Positions 1 to 10,122 of a stretch of DNA of 64,000 bases are shown here, in pieces; within the stretch, counting starts at the first letter, position 1; each line of letters starts with the position of its first letter. Under the pieces are notes generated by a model. That model was not told the origin of the DNA and made no database searches. It was given only the letters and a program-made list of their open reading frames with translations. Both the position numbers and the translations under genes were made by a program. The stretch covers positions 186,001-250,000 of the forward strand of contig VZSE01011438.1 of assembly GCA_013398275.1 (NCBI GenBank). Direction: 5' to 3'. This stretch comes from Promerops cafer. Its lineage: Eukaryota > Chordata > Aves > Passeriformes > Nectariniidae.

Positions 1-417
1 GAAGAAGCAAAAAGACAAAGGGCGTGCATGTGTGCAATTGTGTGACACGTATTTTCAGAGTAACTTTGAACTGGCTTTTGGTCACAGCTAAGAAAAGAAT
101 ACTCCCAGACAAACAGCTCCCTGCAGAAATTAAATAGAATTCTTTCATCTGCATGGCATGGCAGGAACAATACAATGTTTAATGATCTTTGCTAAGAATC
201 ACCGTTCGTTTACATAAGAAAGAAACATTTTCTGTTTCTTTGGTATTTGCTATTGATCTTGCCCCTTGTCTTTTTGCCCAGTTTGGCATGCATTTGAAAT
301 TGTTCATTCATGTGTCTCACAAGCTTTGATGTCTGTGTGGTTTGGAGGGAATTGCAAATCACTGTTGTAAGTGCACTTTCTGTATTGTAGTAATTTCCTC
401 TAATAGGGTAAAGGAAA
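1..417. other. unique AT-rich sequence, no feature recognised
   Basis: No repeat family, RNA gene or coding signal was recognised before the CR1 that begins near 418. The short ORFs on both strands have no family resemblance. Confidence 0.6.
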
Positions 418-1449
418 AGGGCCTCAATCCATCCCACCAGTTGGATGCCAGTGCCAGCAGGAGATTCCCAGAGACTGCAGAGGTCAACAGAAGGGCCCCT
501 GAAGAGCAGCACAAAGGAATTCCAGCCACTCCAGCCAGTGAGCTGGCACAGGGAATAAACAAGAGGGATTAGAGCCTGTAGGGCTGTGATCTTATTGGCA
601 CCACAGGGACATGGTGGGATGGCTCCTATGACAATGGAGTGTTAGGATGGAAGGATACAGGCTCTTTAGGAGGAACAGGCAGGGGAGATGAGGCAGTGTT
701 GCCCTCTATGCCAATGACCTGGTGGAGTGCATGGAGCTCACCTGGGGATAGATGAGGAGTTAACTGGGAGCCTATGGGTCAGGAGTAAAGGGAAGGCAGG
801 GACAGGTGGCATTATAGTGGGATCTGCTACAGGCCACCCAAATAGGAAAATCAAGTAGATGTAGGAGAAGCCTCATGTTCACAAGCCCTGGTCCTCATAG
901 GGGACTTCAAACACTCTGATACCTGTTGGAGAGACAACACAGCAGGGCATAAGCAGTGTAGGAGGTTCCTGGAGCGCACTGGAGGGGCTGGTGGGGAATG
1001 TGAAGCTCAGGGGCAGCTTTGGCTGCAGTGACCATGAAATTGTGGACTTCAAGACCCTTAGGGCAGCATGGAGGGTGCACAAGCTCACTGCCATGGATCT
1101 CTGGGGAGCAGACTTTGGCCTGTTCAGGAATCTGCTTAGTAGAGTACCATGGAATAAAATCCTGAAGGGAAGAGGAGCCCAAGACAGCTCGCGAGTATTT
1201 AAGGATCACCTTGTCCAAACTTGGGAGCAACACATCCTGATGAAGAAGTTGGGCAAAAATGCCAGGACACCTGCATGGATCAATGAGGTTCTCCTGAAAA
1301 AACTTAAACGAAACTTAAACAGGGTTTGAAGTGAGTATAGGTAATCTGGAAAGAATAACAAGAAATTTTCCAAGCAGCCAGGGATTAGGTTAGAAACCAT
1401 AATGCCCTTATAGAAATCATTCTGGCCAGGGATGGTAAGGGCTATAAGA
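418..1449 (+). mobile_element. CR1 LINE fragment (sense), ORF2 endonuclease region
   Basis: This is a 5'- and 3'-truncated copy of the bird non-LTR retrotransposon CR1 in sense orientation. The sequence follows the familiar CR1 stretch that reads through the C-terminal half of the ORF2 endonuclease into the linker before the reverse transcriptase. Landmarks are a degenerate GDFN-like motif (GDFK) at 900-911 and the endonuclease SDH motif at 1027-1035. The two motifs lie in different frames because about 80-90 bases of the usual sequence are missing between roughly 968 and 990. Similarity stops abruptly at 1449, where an antisense CR1 3' end begins, so the reverse transcriptase and 3' UTR are absent. 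The copy is dead. The left boundary, about 410-430, is uncertain. Confidence 0.88.
888..1329 (+). pseudogene. CR1 ORF2 endonuclease remnant
   Basis: This is the coding relic inside the CR1 copy. In an intact element ORF2 encodes an APE-type endonuclease followed by a reverse transcriptase, which together nick the target and copy the element's RNA. The first piece (888 to about 967) carries GDFK followed by CWRDNTAGHK, matching the usual GDFN-containing block. The second piece (991-1329, 112 codons without a stop) carries CSDHEIV, with the Ser-Asp-His of the endonuclease fold, and then ADFGLFRNLL and KNARTPAWINE, which belong to the linker before the reverse transcriptase. A deletion shifts the frame between the pieces, and a TGA at 1327-1329 ends the second. 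No reverse transcriptase is present. It is very unlikely to be expressed or functional. Confidence 0.85.
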
Positions 1450-1711
1450 ATCATAGAACCATCATAGAATGGTTTGGATTGGAAAGGACCTTAAAAACCA
1501 TCCTGGCCTAGAACTCTTCCAGAGATAAGGCATCCTCAGCTTATCTGGGCAACATTTTCCTGTGTCTCACCATGCTCACAGTAGGAATTTTTTCCTAATG
1601 TCCGATCTAAACCTATTCTCTTTCAGTTTAATTCCATCACCTCTTGTTCTACCCCTGTATATCCATGTCAGAAGTCCCTTTCCATGCCTCTTGCAGACCC
1701 CCTTCAAGTAT
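1450..1711 (-). mobile_element. CR1 LINE 3' end (antisense)
   Basis: The plus strand opens with the reverse complement of the CR1 terminal octamer repeat (ATTCTATG family: TCATAGAACC, ATCATAGAATGG) and then the antisense 3' UTR block. The later part (about 1560-1705) matches the antisense block ending near CCCCCTTCAAGTA. It is a 5'-truncated CR1 tail of about 260 bases, typical for this family. It abuts a sense CR1 at its left and a sense CR1 3' terminus at its right. Confidence 0.88.
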
Positions 1712-1776
1712 CCCAGAGAAGCTGGAACTAGATGATCCTTAAGGTCTCTTCCAAGACAACCCATAAGTCTATGAAT
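1712..1776 (+). mobile_element. short CR1 LINE 3' terminus (sense)
   Basis: About 65 bases match the last part of CR1 in sense orientation: AGATGATCCTTAAGGTCTC, TTCCAA, then a decayed tail with TCTATGAA. It could be the distal end of the sense CR1 at 418-1449 after loss of its middle, or a separate, strongly 5'-truncated insertion. Confidence 0.75.
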
Positions 1777-2400
1777 ACACCAGAGGACAGATTGCAGAAT
1801 TTTGAAGAATTCAGCAGATTAACATAAGAAACAAGTGTGGATTTATAGTAAATGTGGTAGAGGACAGGTAGTTGGTTCAAAACTTTATTTCTTAATATAT
1901 ATATATAAGCTTCCATTTCTCCTCAGACCAAAGTCATTGAAAATTAGGTAGCAACAGCTTTGTAACTTTAAGAAACAGGGACAGAAAATCAGAAAAGAAT
2001 GATTTTCGTAAACTTAGATGAAGTGTTCACCTTTCAACTCTTCCAACATACATCTTTAACAGGACTTCTCTGAGGCACACACTGTCATTATCAATTCACT
2101 TCTATTGCCAAGGAAATCACTTGCAAATGTAATTTATATGTTGAATAAATACCAAGGTTATTATAAAACTACAGAAATTAGGTTAAATCACTGCCCTCAT
2201 TCTTCTCTCTGTAGAATAATTTCTCACATCTCCCTCTATATCTTCCCATTTATTCACACATTTTCCTTTAGATATGGCAAGATTCATTTCTACTAACTAC
2301 AGCCACTGAAAATCTAGGCTTGTAAGATTGCCTTTTATGTTCTTGCTATTTTCGACAAAGAGGGACTTAGAAAAATACATTTCTCTTCACAAGATAACTC
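1777..2400. other. unique sequence, no feature recognised
   Basis: AT-rich unique sequence with a short TA run near 1896-1906. No gene or repeat family was recognised. Confidence 0.55.
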
Positions 2401-2512
2401 ACAGAATCATAGAATCACAGTCACAGAATGGTTGGGGTTGAAAGAGACCTCAGAGATCACCTAGACCGACCCCCTTGTTAAGCAGGTTCACCTGGAGCAG
2501 GTTGCACAGGAT
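2401..2512 (-). mobile_element. CR1 LINE 3' tail (antisense)
   Basis: It starts with ACAGAATCATAGAATCACAG, the antisense CR1 tail, followed by the block in which CCCCCTTGTTAAGCAGGTTC and GGTTGCACAGGAT are recognisable. It belongs to the CR1 subgroup whose 3' UTR has the 'agcaggttcacctggagcag' block. About 110 bases, strongly 5'-truncated. Confidence 0.88.
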
Positions 2513-2829
2513 AAATACCCTGGTTTTATTTGCTGCTGTTTTGGTGGAATGAATTGCCCTTTGAAAGTGCTGATTCCTCTGCATTGTCTACAGGGTGAAC
2601 ATAAAAGACTCTCTTAAGCAATATATCTACCTCCCAAATGGGTAAGTTAATTCTAGTCTCTGGCTTTTCTCTGTCCAGGTCCCAATTCTATATGCTGCTT
2701 GGCTTTTTCCCTCTTCCCTCCACCAGTTATCTATCCCCTTAGGAAGTGATCTGCTGGGTAATCACTCCCAGCCCTCAGTCATCACAGGAAGTCGTGTCAT
2801 ACCACACCAGTCATGCATCTATCAAACTC

Positions 2830-3215
2830 CCTCTTAAAATTAGTTATGTGATCTGTTCCTACTACTCCAAGAGAACAGCTGATCTGCATTAATCTCCTTC
2901 CTCCAAGGCTGCATCTAATTCCCTGCCTAACCATATTTATGATCAATTTATACTCCATTTGTCCTTTGGCTTCTATCTCTTCCTGGAATTTACCTGCTTG
3001 TAGATATTTATAAGCAATAATTACATCCCCTTCTAGCTTTCATTTTTCTAGTCAGAAGAAGGGATACTTTTAGAGATTTTTTTAACATAGTATCTCTATT
3101 CTTCCACTCTAGTAACCATACTCCAAATTTAATAGCCCTCTTGAATAATTCTTGTGAGAGATATGAATTGTATTCCAGGTCAGTTGCAATGGCACTAAAA
3201 TTTCCCTCTGGATAT
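2830..3215 (-). mobile_element. old, degraded CR1/L3-like LINE fragment (antisense)
   Basis: The plus strand carries an ordered series of words known from ancient amniote CR1/L3-type 3' regions read antisense. They are TTTATACTCCATTTGTCCTT near 2947, TTTACCTGC near 2989, AAGCAATAATTACATCCCC near 3013, a CTTTCATTTTTCTAG block near 3038, AATAGCCCTCTTGAATAATT near 3131 and TGTATTCCAGG near 3169, followed by AATGGCACTAA. Order and spacing fit one fragment. Divergence is much higher than in the other CR1s here, so it is an older insertion. The boundaries and subfamily are uncertain. Confidence 0.6.
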
Positions 3216-4546
3216 GGAGAAATTCCACCTAAAACCCCCCAGTATGTTTTCTCCTGGCAGCCTGGCTCTGGTGGGTCACAATCACTGCGAGCCAGTTAAA
3301 GGTGTGCATCTTCCCTCTCTTTTGTTATCTGCTGAGAAGACTTGGTTTTACAAGACACCTTTAAAACTTCTAAATCTTTCTCCAGATTTCATCCTATGGC
3401 AGATTTTCATCCTATGCCATTTTTTCTTGTCTTCCTGAGAAGAAAATCCGTTTGTATTTTAATCCAATACTTCTATACCTTGATAATGAACCCCAGCCGT
3501 TTTGTCATCACTTACTTCTGCTGATGTGATCTTTTTTTTTTTTTATCTTTGGTAAAAACAACAGATGCAATGAGCTGTAAGAATTAGCTCTGAATAGCTA
3601 CAGAAATAATCTTCTTAATGTAATGATTCTCTTTTAATTATAAAGTATAAGCTATAACTTTTAATTATAAATTATAAAGGTGTCGAAATTCCATTGCAAT
3701 AATTTCCTAGACCTATTAGTTCCTTTAAAAATCTTTACTTCCCCTTTATAGTTTTGTATCCAGAGTTCTCAAATGTCTCCTCGAGGTTCTATTCTGGAAA
3801 GAATCTGGTCATTGAGACTACCAGACCATATTTACTTAATAGATAAATTCATAGAAATGTTTCAGCAATATTTTAAATTAATAATGAACTGAATTTTTTG
3901 GATAAAAACTTTAATGCAGAGCCTATAGCCACTTAGAAAAGGCACCTGGATTTTTTACATGCTATACTAGAGAAAATTTCATATATACAACATAGGAACT
4001 CTGACCTTCTCATTCAGTGTATGACACAGCTCAGTACATTTAGTGGAGTAGATGGTTTTTGCTGAAATGTTTTTCTGTTCTGGTGACTGGAATAAGAGAG
4101 AATGAATAAATTTGTCATTAGTCATCCTAAACAGGATTGGATTTATATCTTTCACAGCCAAATAATAACTCTGCTAACCTAGATCCAAAATCTTGCCCTC
4201 ACACTTCACTCAGTTTCACCAAAAGACTTTCTGAGCAAAAAGAGCTACTTCACTATTCATAATCTTATTATTGCCTTCTTTTATCATCAACCAGTTTTCT
4301 GTGAAGTCCACTCATTTTTAATATCTCTTGAACAATTTAAATCTCATCATTTTCTTATTAATTTTAAATTACAAGGATTGAGACAATCCATTCATATCTT
4401 TTTTAAAGAAGAGTTGATTTGCTTTCCTTTGCACTTGGGGCAAAGGCTGCTGAGTTCTTCCCCTCCAAACTAAATAATATAATTAATCTACTTTTGGCAA
4501 CAACTTTATACTAGCATTGTCCCAGCTGGCCTACAGAAAATAAAGT
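3216..4546. other. unique AT-rich sequence
   Basis: No gene was recognised. It contains a T run near 3531-3544 and a perfect 14-base direct repeat (CTTTTAATTATAAA) at 3631-3644 and 3658-3671. The rest appears to be unique sequence. Confidence 0.55.
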
Positions 4547-4680
4547 ATCACAGAATCACAGGATAATTTGATTTGGGAAGGACCTCTGGAGATCCCTAAT
4601 CCAACTTCCTACTCAAAGGTGGTTATGCTAGACCAGGTTGTTCATGTCAAGTTTTGAATGACTTCAAGCATCTTTTACCG
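4547..4680 (-). mobile_element. CR1 LINE 3' tail (antisense)
   Basis: It begins with ATCACAGAATCACAGGATAA, then a decayed copy of the antisense CR1 tail: GGGAAGGACCTCTGGAGATC, then CCAACTTCCTACTCAAAGG, AGACCAGGTTGTTCA and GTTTTGAATGACTTCAAGC. It is strongly 5'-truncated and moderately diverged. Confidence 0.85.
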
Positions 4681-5726
4681 ATCGTGGCCTTGGGATCTGT
4701 GAGATCCCCTATTCAGTGGATCTCAGATAAAAGCATAATCATTAGCTAAATAAACAAAGAATCAAGAGAAAACCAAAATCCAGGGAAAAAAAGCACATTT
4801 GTAGAAATTTAGAGGATGCTGTGACAGAGAAGATTCAGTCTAGCTGTCTACTTGAATATGATGACTACATGTGTACCTATCACACACATCACGTGTATAT
4901 GTATATAAAAATTACAAAAGGGAGATAATTGAGTGATAACATGAGGGGGAAAAAAAATTGAATCACTGCTACTCTGCATCTAAAACAGATTTTGCAAAGT
5001 CGATTGAGTTAAAGCAGATATGCCACAGAAAACCCTTCCTAAATGTGCATGCACCAGAATAATGAATCTCTCTCCCTTGTGCTGCATTAAGTATGGGATT
5101 TTTATGATCCATCGTTTTTTTTAAGTCTTCATTTTACCTTTCATTAAACATTACAAAATGTGTCTCATCAGAAAGCATTGCTTTTTTTATGGCAGCGTTT
5201 CAAGCTCAGTAACTGAGGAGACTTTATTTTGCATCTGAACATGATTTCCATTTTTCTTTTAATGAACTATTTTTATAGTGCAAGGGCATAAACAAATAAG
5301 AAAGTGGGTGGGAAAAGATGCTTAAGGTGCTTGCATAGGAACAAACCTAATTAATACTGAGGTTTCAAGAGAAGCAATTTGAAACCTGTGTAAATGTTTT
5401 ATTTGCAGACATTAAGAAGAAGCTATAGGGCAATTAGCAACACCTTAGTTCTGGAAAGATAAATTGGAGTCTATTGCATCAGGTTGAAATCGAGCCTTCC
5501 ATCAAATATTTCTTCCATGCAGCTGTTGAGGGGAAGTTCATCAAAGTTTTAGCAGGAAGAGAAACATGGCATACAATTCAAATCCAAAGATGAGGTTCAA
5601 TAGAGTTTTGGCTGACTCTTGGGAGTTATTAGACCACAGAGTCTCTGAGTGATGGTCTTGGGACTCGAGTCTTACTTTAGACAGTCATAAAATCACCCAG
5701 TTTTTCAGTAACAGCGACAATGAAAA
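4681..5726. other. unique sequence, part resembling conserved non-coding DNA
   Basis: No gene or repeat was recognised. The stretch 5030-5290 is rich in TTTATGATCC-, TTAAT- and TTTTAT-like words and has few degenerate repeats, which is how conserved regulatory DNA often looks. This is an impression only. Confidence 0.4.
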
Positions 5727-5797
5727 AAAAACCCAAAATAAACCAAACAAAAAAAACCCCAGAAAAACAACAACAACAACAAAAAAAACCAAAAGAG
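5727..5797. repeat. A-rich low-complexity tract with AAC repeats
   Basis: A run of A-rich sequence mixed with CCAAA and five CAA units in a row. It does not directly follow a recognised element. It may be the decayed tail of an old retroposon or a free-standing low-complexity tract. Confidence 0.8.
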
Positions 5798-6054
5798 TGA
5801 GACCCAGCTACAAAATCTGTCAGTCTAAATCTGATGATCCCATGTGCCCCTGCTCAGGATGTATCAAGGGTTCTTTCAAGCGTCTTGTCTTCCTCATGTG
5901 AGCAGACAGGAAGGAGGAGGGGTTCCACAGTTTCTGCCATCATATAATCTGGACTGAGGTTGAGTCGAGTCCTCCTGTGGCTCACAAAGCCTGCTGTGGC
6001 TTTCTCTGCATATCCCAACACAAGTGTTTGTTAACAACCTTTGCAGACCACTCC

Positions 6055-6467
6055 TTTAGCATCCAAAGAAGGGCTACAAATATGGTGAAGGGCCTTGAGG
6101 AAAAGGAGACTGAGGGGACATCTTGTAGCAGTCAAGAGCTCTCAAACAAAGAATAGAGGAGGAGCAGCATCGACCTCTCCTCTCTGGTGGCCATGGATAA
6201 GAATCCAAGGAGTCCAATCCTGGCCAAGAATGCTTAGGCAGGATATTAGGGAAAGGCTCTTTACCCACAAGGTGGTGGGGCACTGGAACAGGCTCCCCAG
6301 GGAAGTGGTCACAGCACCAGCCTGACAGAGCTCAAGAAGTGTTTGGACTATGCTCTCAGGCACATGGTGTGACTCGTGGGGACTGTCCTGTGCAGGGCCA
6401 GGAGCTGGACTTGGATGATCCTGTGGGTCCCTTCCAACTCAGAATATTCTATGATTCTCTGGTTCTA
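6055..6467 (+). mobile_element. CR1 LINE 3' end (sense), internally deleted
   Basis: Sense CR1 3' region. GGTGGTGGGGCACTGGAACA, GGCTCCCCAGGGAAGTGGTC, TGCTCTCAGGCACATGGTGT and TTCCAACTCAGAATATTC follow the family's order and end in TATGATTCTCTGGTTCTAT, a decayed octamer tail. About 50-60 bases usually found between the 'gaagggcct(tg)gagg' block and the 'gaggagactgagg' block are missing at about 6100/6101. Well conserved at its 3' end, hence probably a fairly young copy. Confidence 0.93.
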
Positions 6468-9400
6468 TAATTTATATAGTTTCCCAAGAAACTAGTTTGA
6501 AAAGGAGACATTTTTTCCTTGTTAGCATCTGATTCCAATGTAATAAATTCCTCTCTCTTAATAGGAAGGGCTTCTTTGAATAACTTTGAGTCCCATTTCT
6601 TTCATTATTCTGTGTTGAAGGTGCCAAAGAGCACTTTTTTAATCCAAAGAGCAGCTTTGACTGTCGTGGTCCTTAGCTTTTCTCTCCAAGCTTTGCTCAT
6701 CATCCAGAACAGCCGTTTCACTAAATTATCAGTTTCTGTTATACATGCGTTACTTCTACTTGGCATCAGAATAACTTTTTTTTAGTAACTAAAAATTCAA
6801 CTGATCAAATGAAAACACTAAGACAATTATTTGAAAAGAATAATCAAAGATGCCAATAAAATCTGGGGTATAGCAATCAAATCATCATGCGAGTTGACTC
6901 CCAAGATATGACTGTATTAGCCTATATAGGAAGAAAATATTTTCAGTATTAATTACTGGCGCTTTTAAACAAACTTGGCAGTAATTCCAATTTTAACAAT
7001 AACTAACTGCACAGTCATTAATTCTGGAACTTAAGCCAAATGTAGTCTTCCATACTGAGGACATCTGTGATTGTGTCCTTTGGAATTTGTTCCCTGTGCA
7101 TCTTATATAAGTGCATCAGAAATATTCCAACTCTCATCCCTTTGTTTTATTTACAGGACATGAGAAAGCAGGCTTGGAAACCTATCAACTGAAGCTGAGC
7201 GGGAACAGTGAAGGGGAAAAAACAAATTTTAAAAATAGTTCTGATTAACTTGTTTCACTGAAAAAAAAAGGAATAGAAGAAAAAGAATAATCTTTGTAGT
7301 CTTCATTTGTACGTGAATAAAACAGAAGACACATACAGAATACATTCAGAGGAAAAAGCTGCTAACAAGGATTTGCTAATTGTTGGATGCTGAGGTTTAT
7401 TGGAGCAGTGAGAGTCTCTGAATTCTCTGCTCCTTGCAGTTGAAAGAGCCACTTCCCAAAATAGTGCTTCTTCCCTAAAGCTACACAAATCCTCTTCCAT
7501 TTCCAAGAAACCACCCTCAGCTCACAGCTTCCTTGAACACAGCCCAGATCCTTGGTTATGTATGTCAGTACATACTGATTTATTTGGATATTTTTGTTCT
7601 GAAAAAGAAGAGCAACCTCTGCTTTCATGCTGGCTTACCTTGCCCTCATCACGCCTGGCTTAATGGTGAAGCAAAGGAATATTTTTAGGTACTAAGGAAA
7701 TGAACAGTGAAAGAATATGCAGGATTTCCACACTATTCCTTCCTGAGTTAATGCCTAAGTGCTTCTCAGAAGCCTGCATAGATCAAGGTTTTCCACTCAC
7801 ACTTCTGCTTTTATATCTTCTATTTACTAGAGTATATATAGTTATTGCCACCAAAAAAAGTGCAAGGCATCCAACTTCAAACGGCCCCCTTAAAAGGTGC
7901 TGACTGTGTACTTTACTTGCAGAAACCACAAAGCAGAACAAATAAAAAGAGCTGCTGTAAGACTTGCTAAAGAGGTTCAGGTGCTTGCCATAATCATTTT
8001 GCAGATGGGCATAAGACTGAAAGAACATTAAAGTTTCACAGCAGGGATGTGATATGGAGTTGATCATGTCAAAAGGTTAAGAACATTTTGGGATTTTTTG
8101 CTTATATTTTTTGAGAGTAGGTTGTGAAGCATATATAAATCATTCATATTCTATTAAAATAGAGCCCTGATTTAATTCTTGAGGATTTCAACCGATTGCC
8201 ATACCAAAGCACATTTTCTGTCCAGCTTCCACTCTTCAGCTATGTGTCTTCTGTACACTGTATCATCCTCTTCAATACAATCTCTACATCATTTTTGAAA
8301 CCTCAGCACTTCACAACTCTCATTTTCTGGCACTGTAATCTCTTCCTTCTTTTCAAGCAACTGTCAAAACATAATTCTTCCCTTCTGAAATCCTTTTCCT
8401 GTTTCTTTTTCTTTGTTGTAGAATTTCTACACAAACTGCTTTTAGTAAAAAAAATTGCAAAAGCACTGCATAAATGCAGTTCTTGTGATAATTGAGTAAC
8501 TTTTCTTCAAACAAATATATGGTTGGTATTCCACATTATTGCCATTACAAAATTATTGTGTCAAAAGCATTTGTGCAATTTATGAATGAAATTAAATGGC
8601 TGAAAGATAACGAAAATTAACAAAACGCAATTACATCATTATACGTCCTAAGAAAATTATAATTTCAAATAATAAAAGCCCCCATATTTTAGATTGATTT
8701 TGATTGGAATGAATAACTTTGAGAAGGTAACATTTAAAACAAATTCAGCTTTGGTGCTGGGAATCGAGGAACCTGGTTCCAGTTCTGGTATTCTGTGAAA
8801 ATGTAGTTGGGGAAAATTTGGATCTGGTCAGGCTAATCTACTTTATTTTAAACCTAACGTAAGTGAGAAAGACACCCCTATGTTTTGTTACTGTTTGATT
8901 TTGGGTCTTCAAGCACATTCACTGGTAAAGATTATGCATCTCTGTGGTGTCAGGTGTTGCAATAATGAAAAATGCTGGTATTGTCCAAGGGCATAATATG
9001 AATGCAGAGAGAAATCCAACCACATAAAGTCTCTGCCATTATTCATACTGAACTCTGAAGTTATTTCTATCTTGGGTCAGGCCTACCTTTTTAAATATTT
9101 CACTGTGTACTTTTGACTAAGTAAAATATTCATGAATGTATTTCAGAATAATTGAATCTAATTTAGATTCTAACTTAGAGCTCTTCTATTCAACAGGTCT
9201 CTCTCTTCTCCTGCTTAGTTGTGAATTGGAGAACTGTTTCCCAATCTGAAAATGTTTCTGAATGTTAAACAGATTGCACAGAAGAAATACTGCTCATTAT
9301 TTTCATATGAATGTGTCTCAGGCATCCAAGCAGGTTGCAAAGAACCAAACCACGTGAGCTTACACATATGATGAATAGTGATGATTTGAAAGGAACAGTT

Positions 9401-9811
9401 TGCAAACAGTGCACAGATTGAAAAGTTTTCATCAACGGTATTTAGTGAAAGCTTATAAATAACACAGATACTCATGAAAGTCAGGAAACACATCTGAATT
9501 AAAATGGAATTTAAACACATGAAGCTTTCAGCTGGAATCTCATCTTGAAATGGTTGTACCTTTAACATTGCGAGATCTCTGTGCTCTTTGTGGTGACTAA
9601 ATATTATCATTTCATGCCAAAGGGTTAATTTCCTTTTGTGTATAATATAGGGGAAGTGAGAGTGATTGTGCAATGCAGGATATCCCAACATTCTGGTATT
9701 GAACTCCTCCTTTTCTAATGGAAAGCACGTGGACCTCCTAAATGCCAACAGAAGGAAACAAGTCAGAGCAAAAGGCAGTGTGCATTACAGGTTTGTGTAG
9801 CCTGGCTTTTT
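6468..9811. other. unique AT-rich sequence
   Basis: No recognised gene or repeat. A 177-codon ORF on the minus strand (9215-9748) has no family resemblance. The AT-rich piece at 8540-8730, with several ATTA/TAAT words, has the look of conserved non-coding sequence; this was not verified. Confidence 0.5.
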
Positions 9812-10122
9812 ACAGAATCTTAGAATCATAGAACCATTAAGGATGGAAAAGATCTCCAGCATCATCAAGCCCAAACCATGGCACTAAGTGACATACCCTG
9901 TCATTTTTAGGGTGACGGACCACACCTCTTCCCTGGACAGTTCATTCCAATGCTTGATAACCTTCTCAGTGAAAAAATTCTTCCTGATGACCAACCTGAA
10001 CCTCCCCTGGCACAGCCTGAGGACATTTCTTCTGTGTCCTGTCACTGGTTGTCTAGGAGAAGTGGCCAGCCCCCAACTGGCTACAACCTCCTGCCAGGGA
10101 GCTGTAGAGAGTGACAAGGCCA
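9812..10122 (-). mobile_element. CR1 LINE 3' end (antisense)
   Basis: It begins with ACAGAATCTTAGAATCATAG and follows the antisense CR1 3' UTR through ATGGCACTAAGTGACA, GTTCATTCCAATGCTTGATA, GTGAAAAAATTCTTCCTGAT, TGTCCTGTCACTGGTTG and GAGCTGTAGAGAGTGACAAG. About 310 bases, 5'-truncated. This subgroup ('ggcactaagtgccacatcc' type) recurs at 45273 and 57566. Confidence 0.93.
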
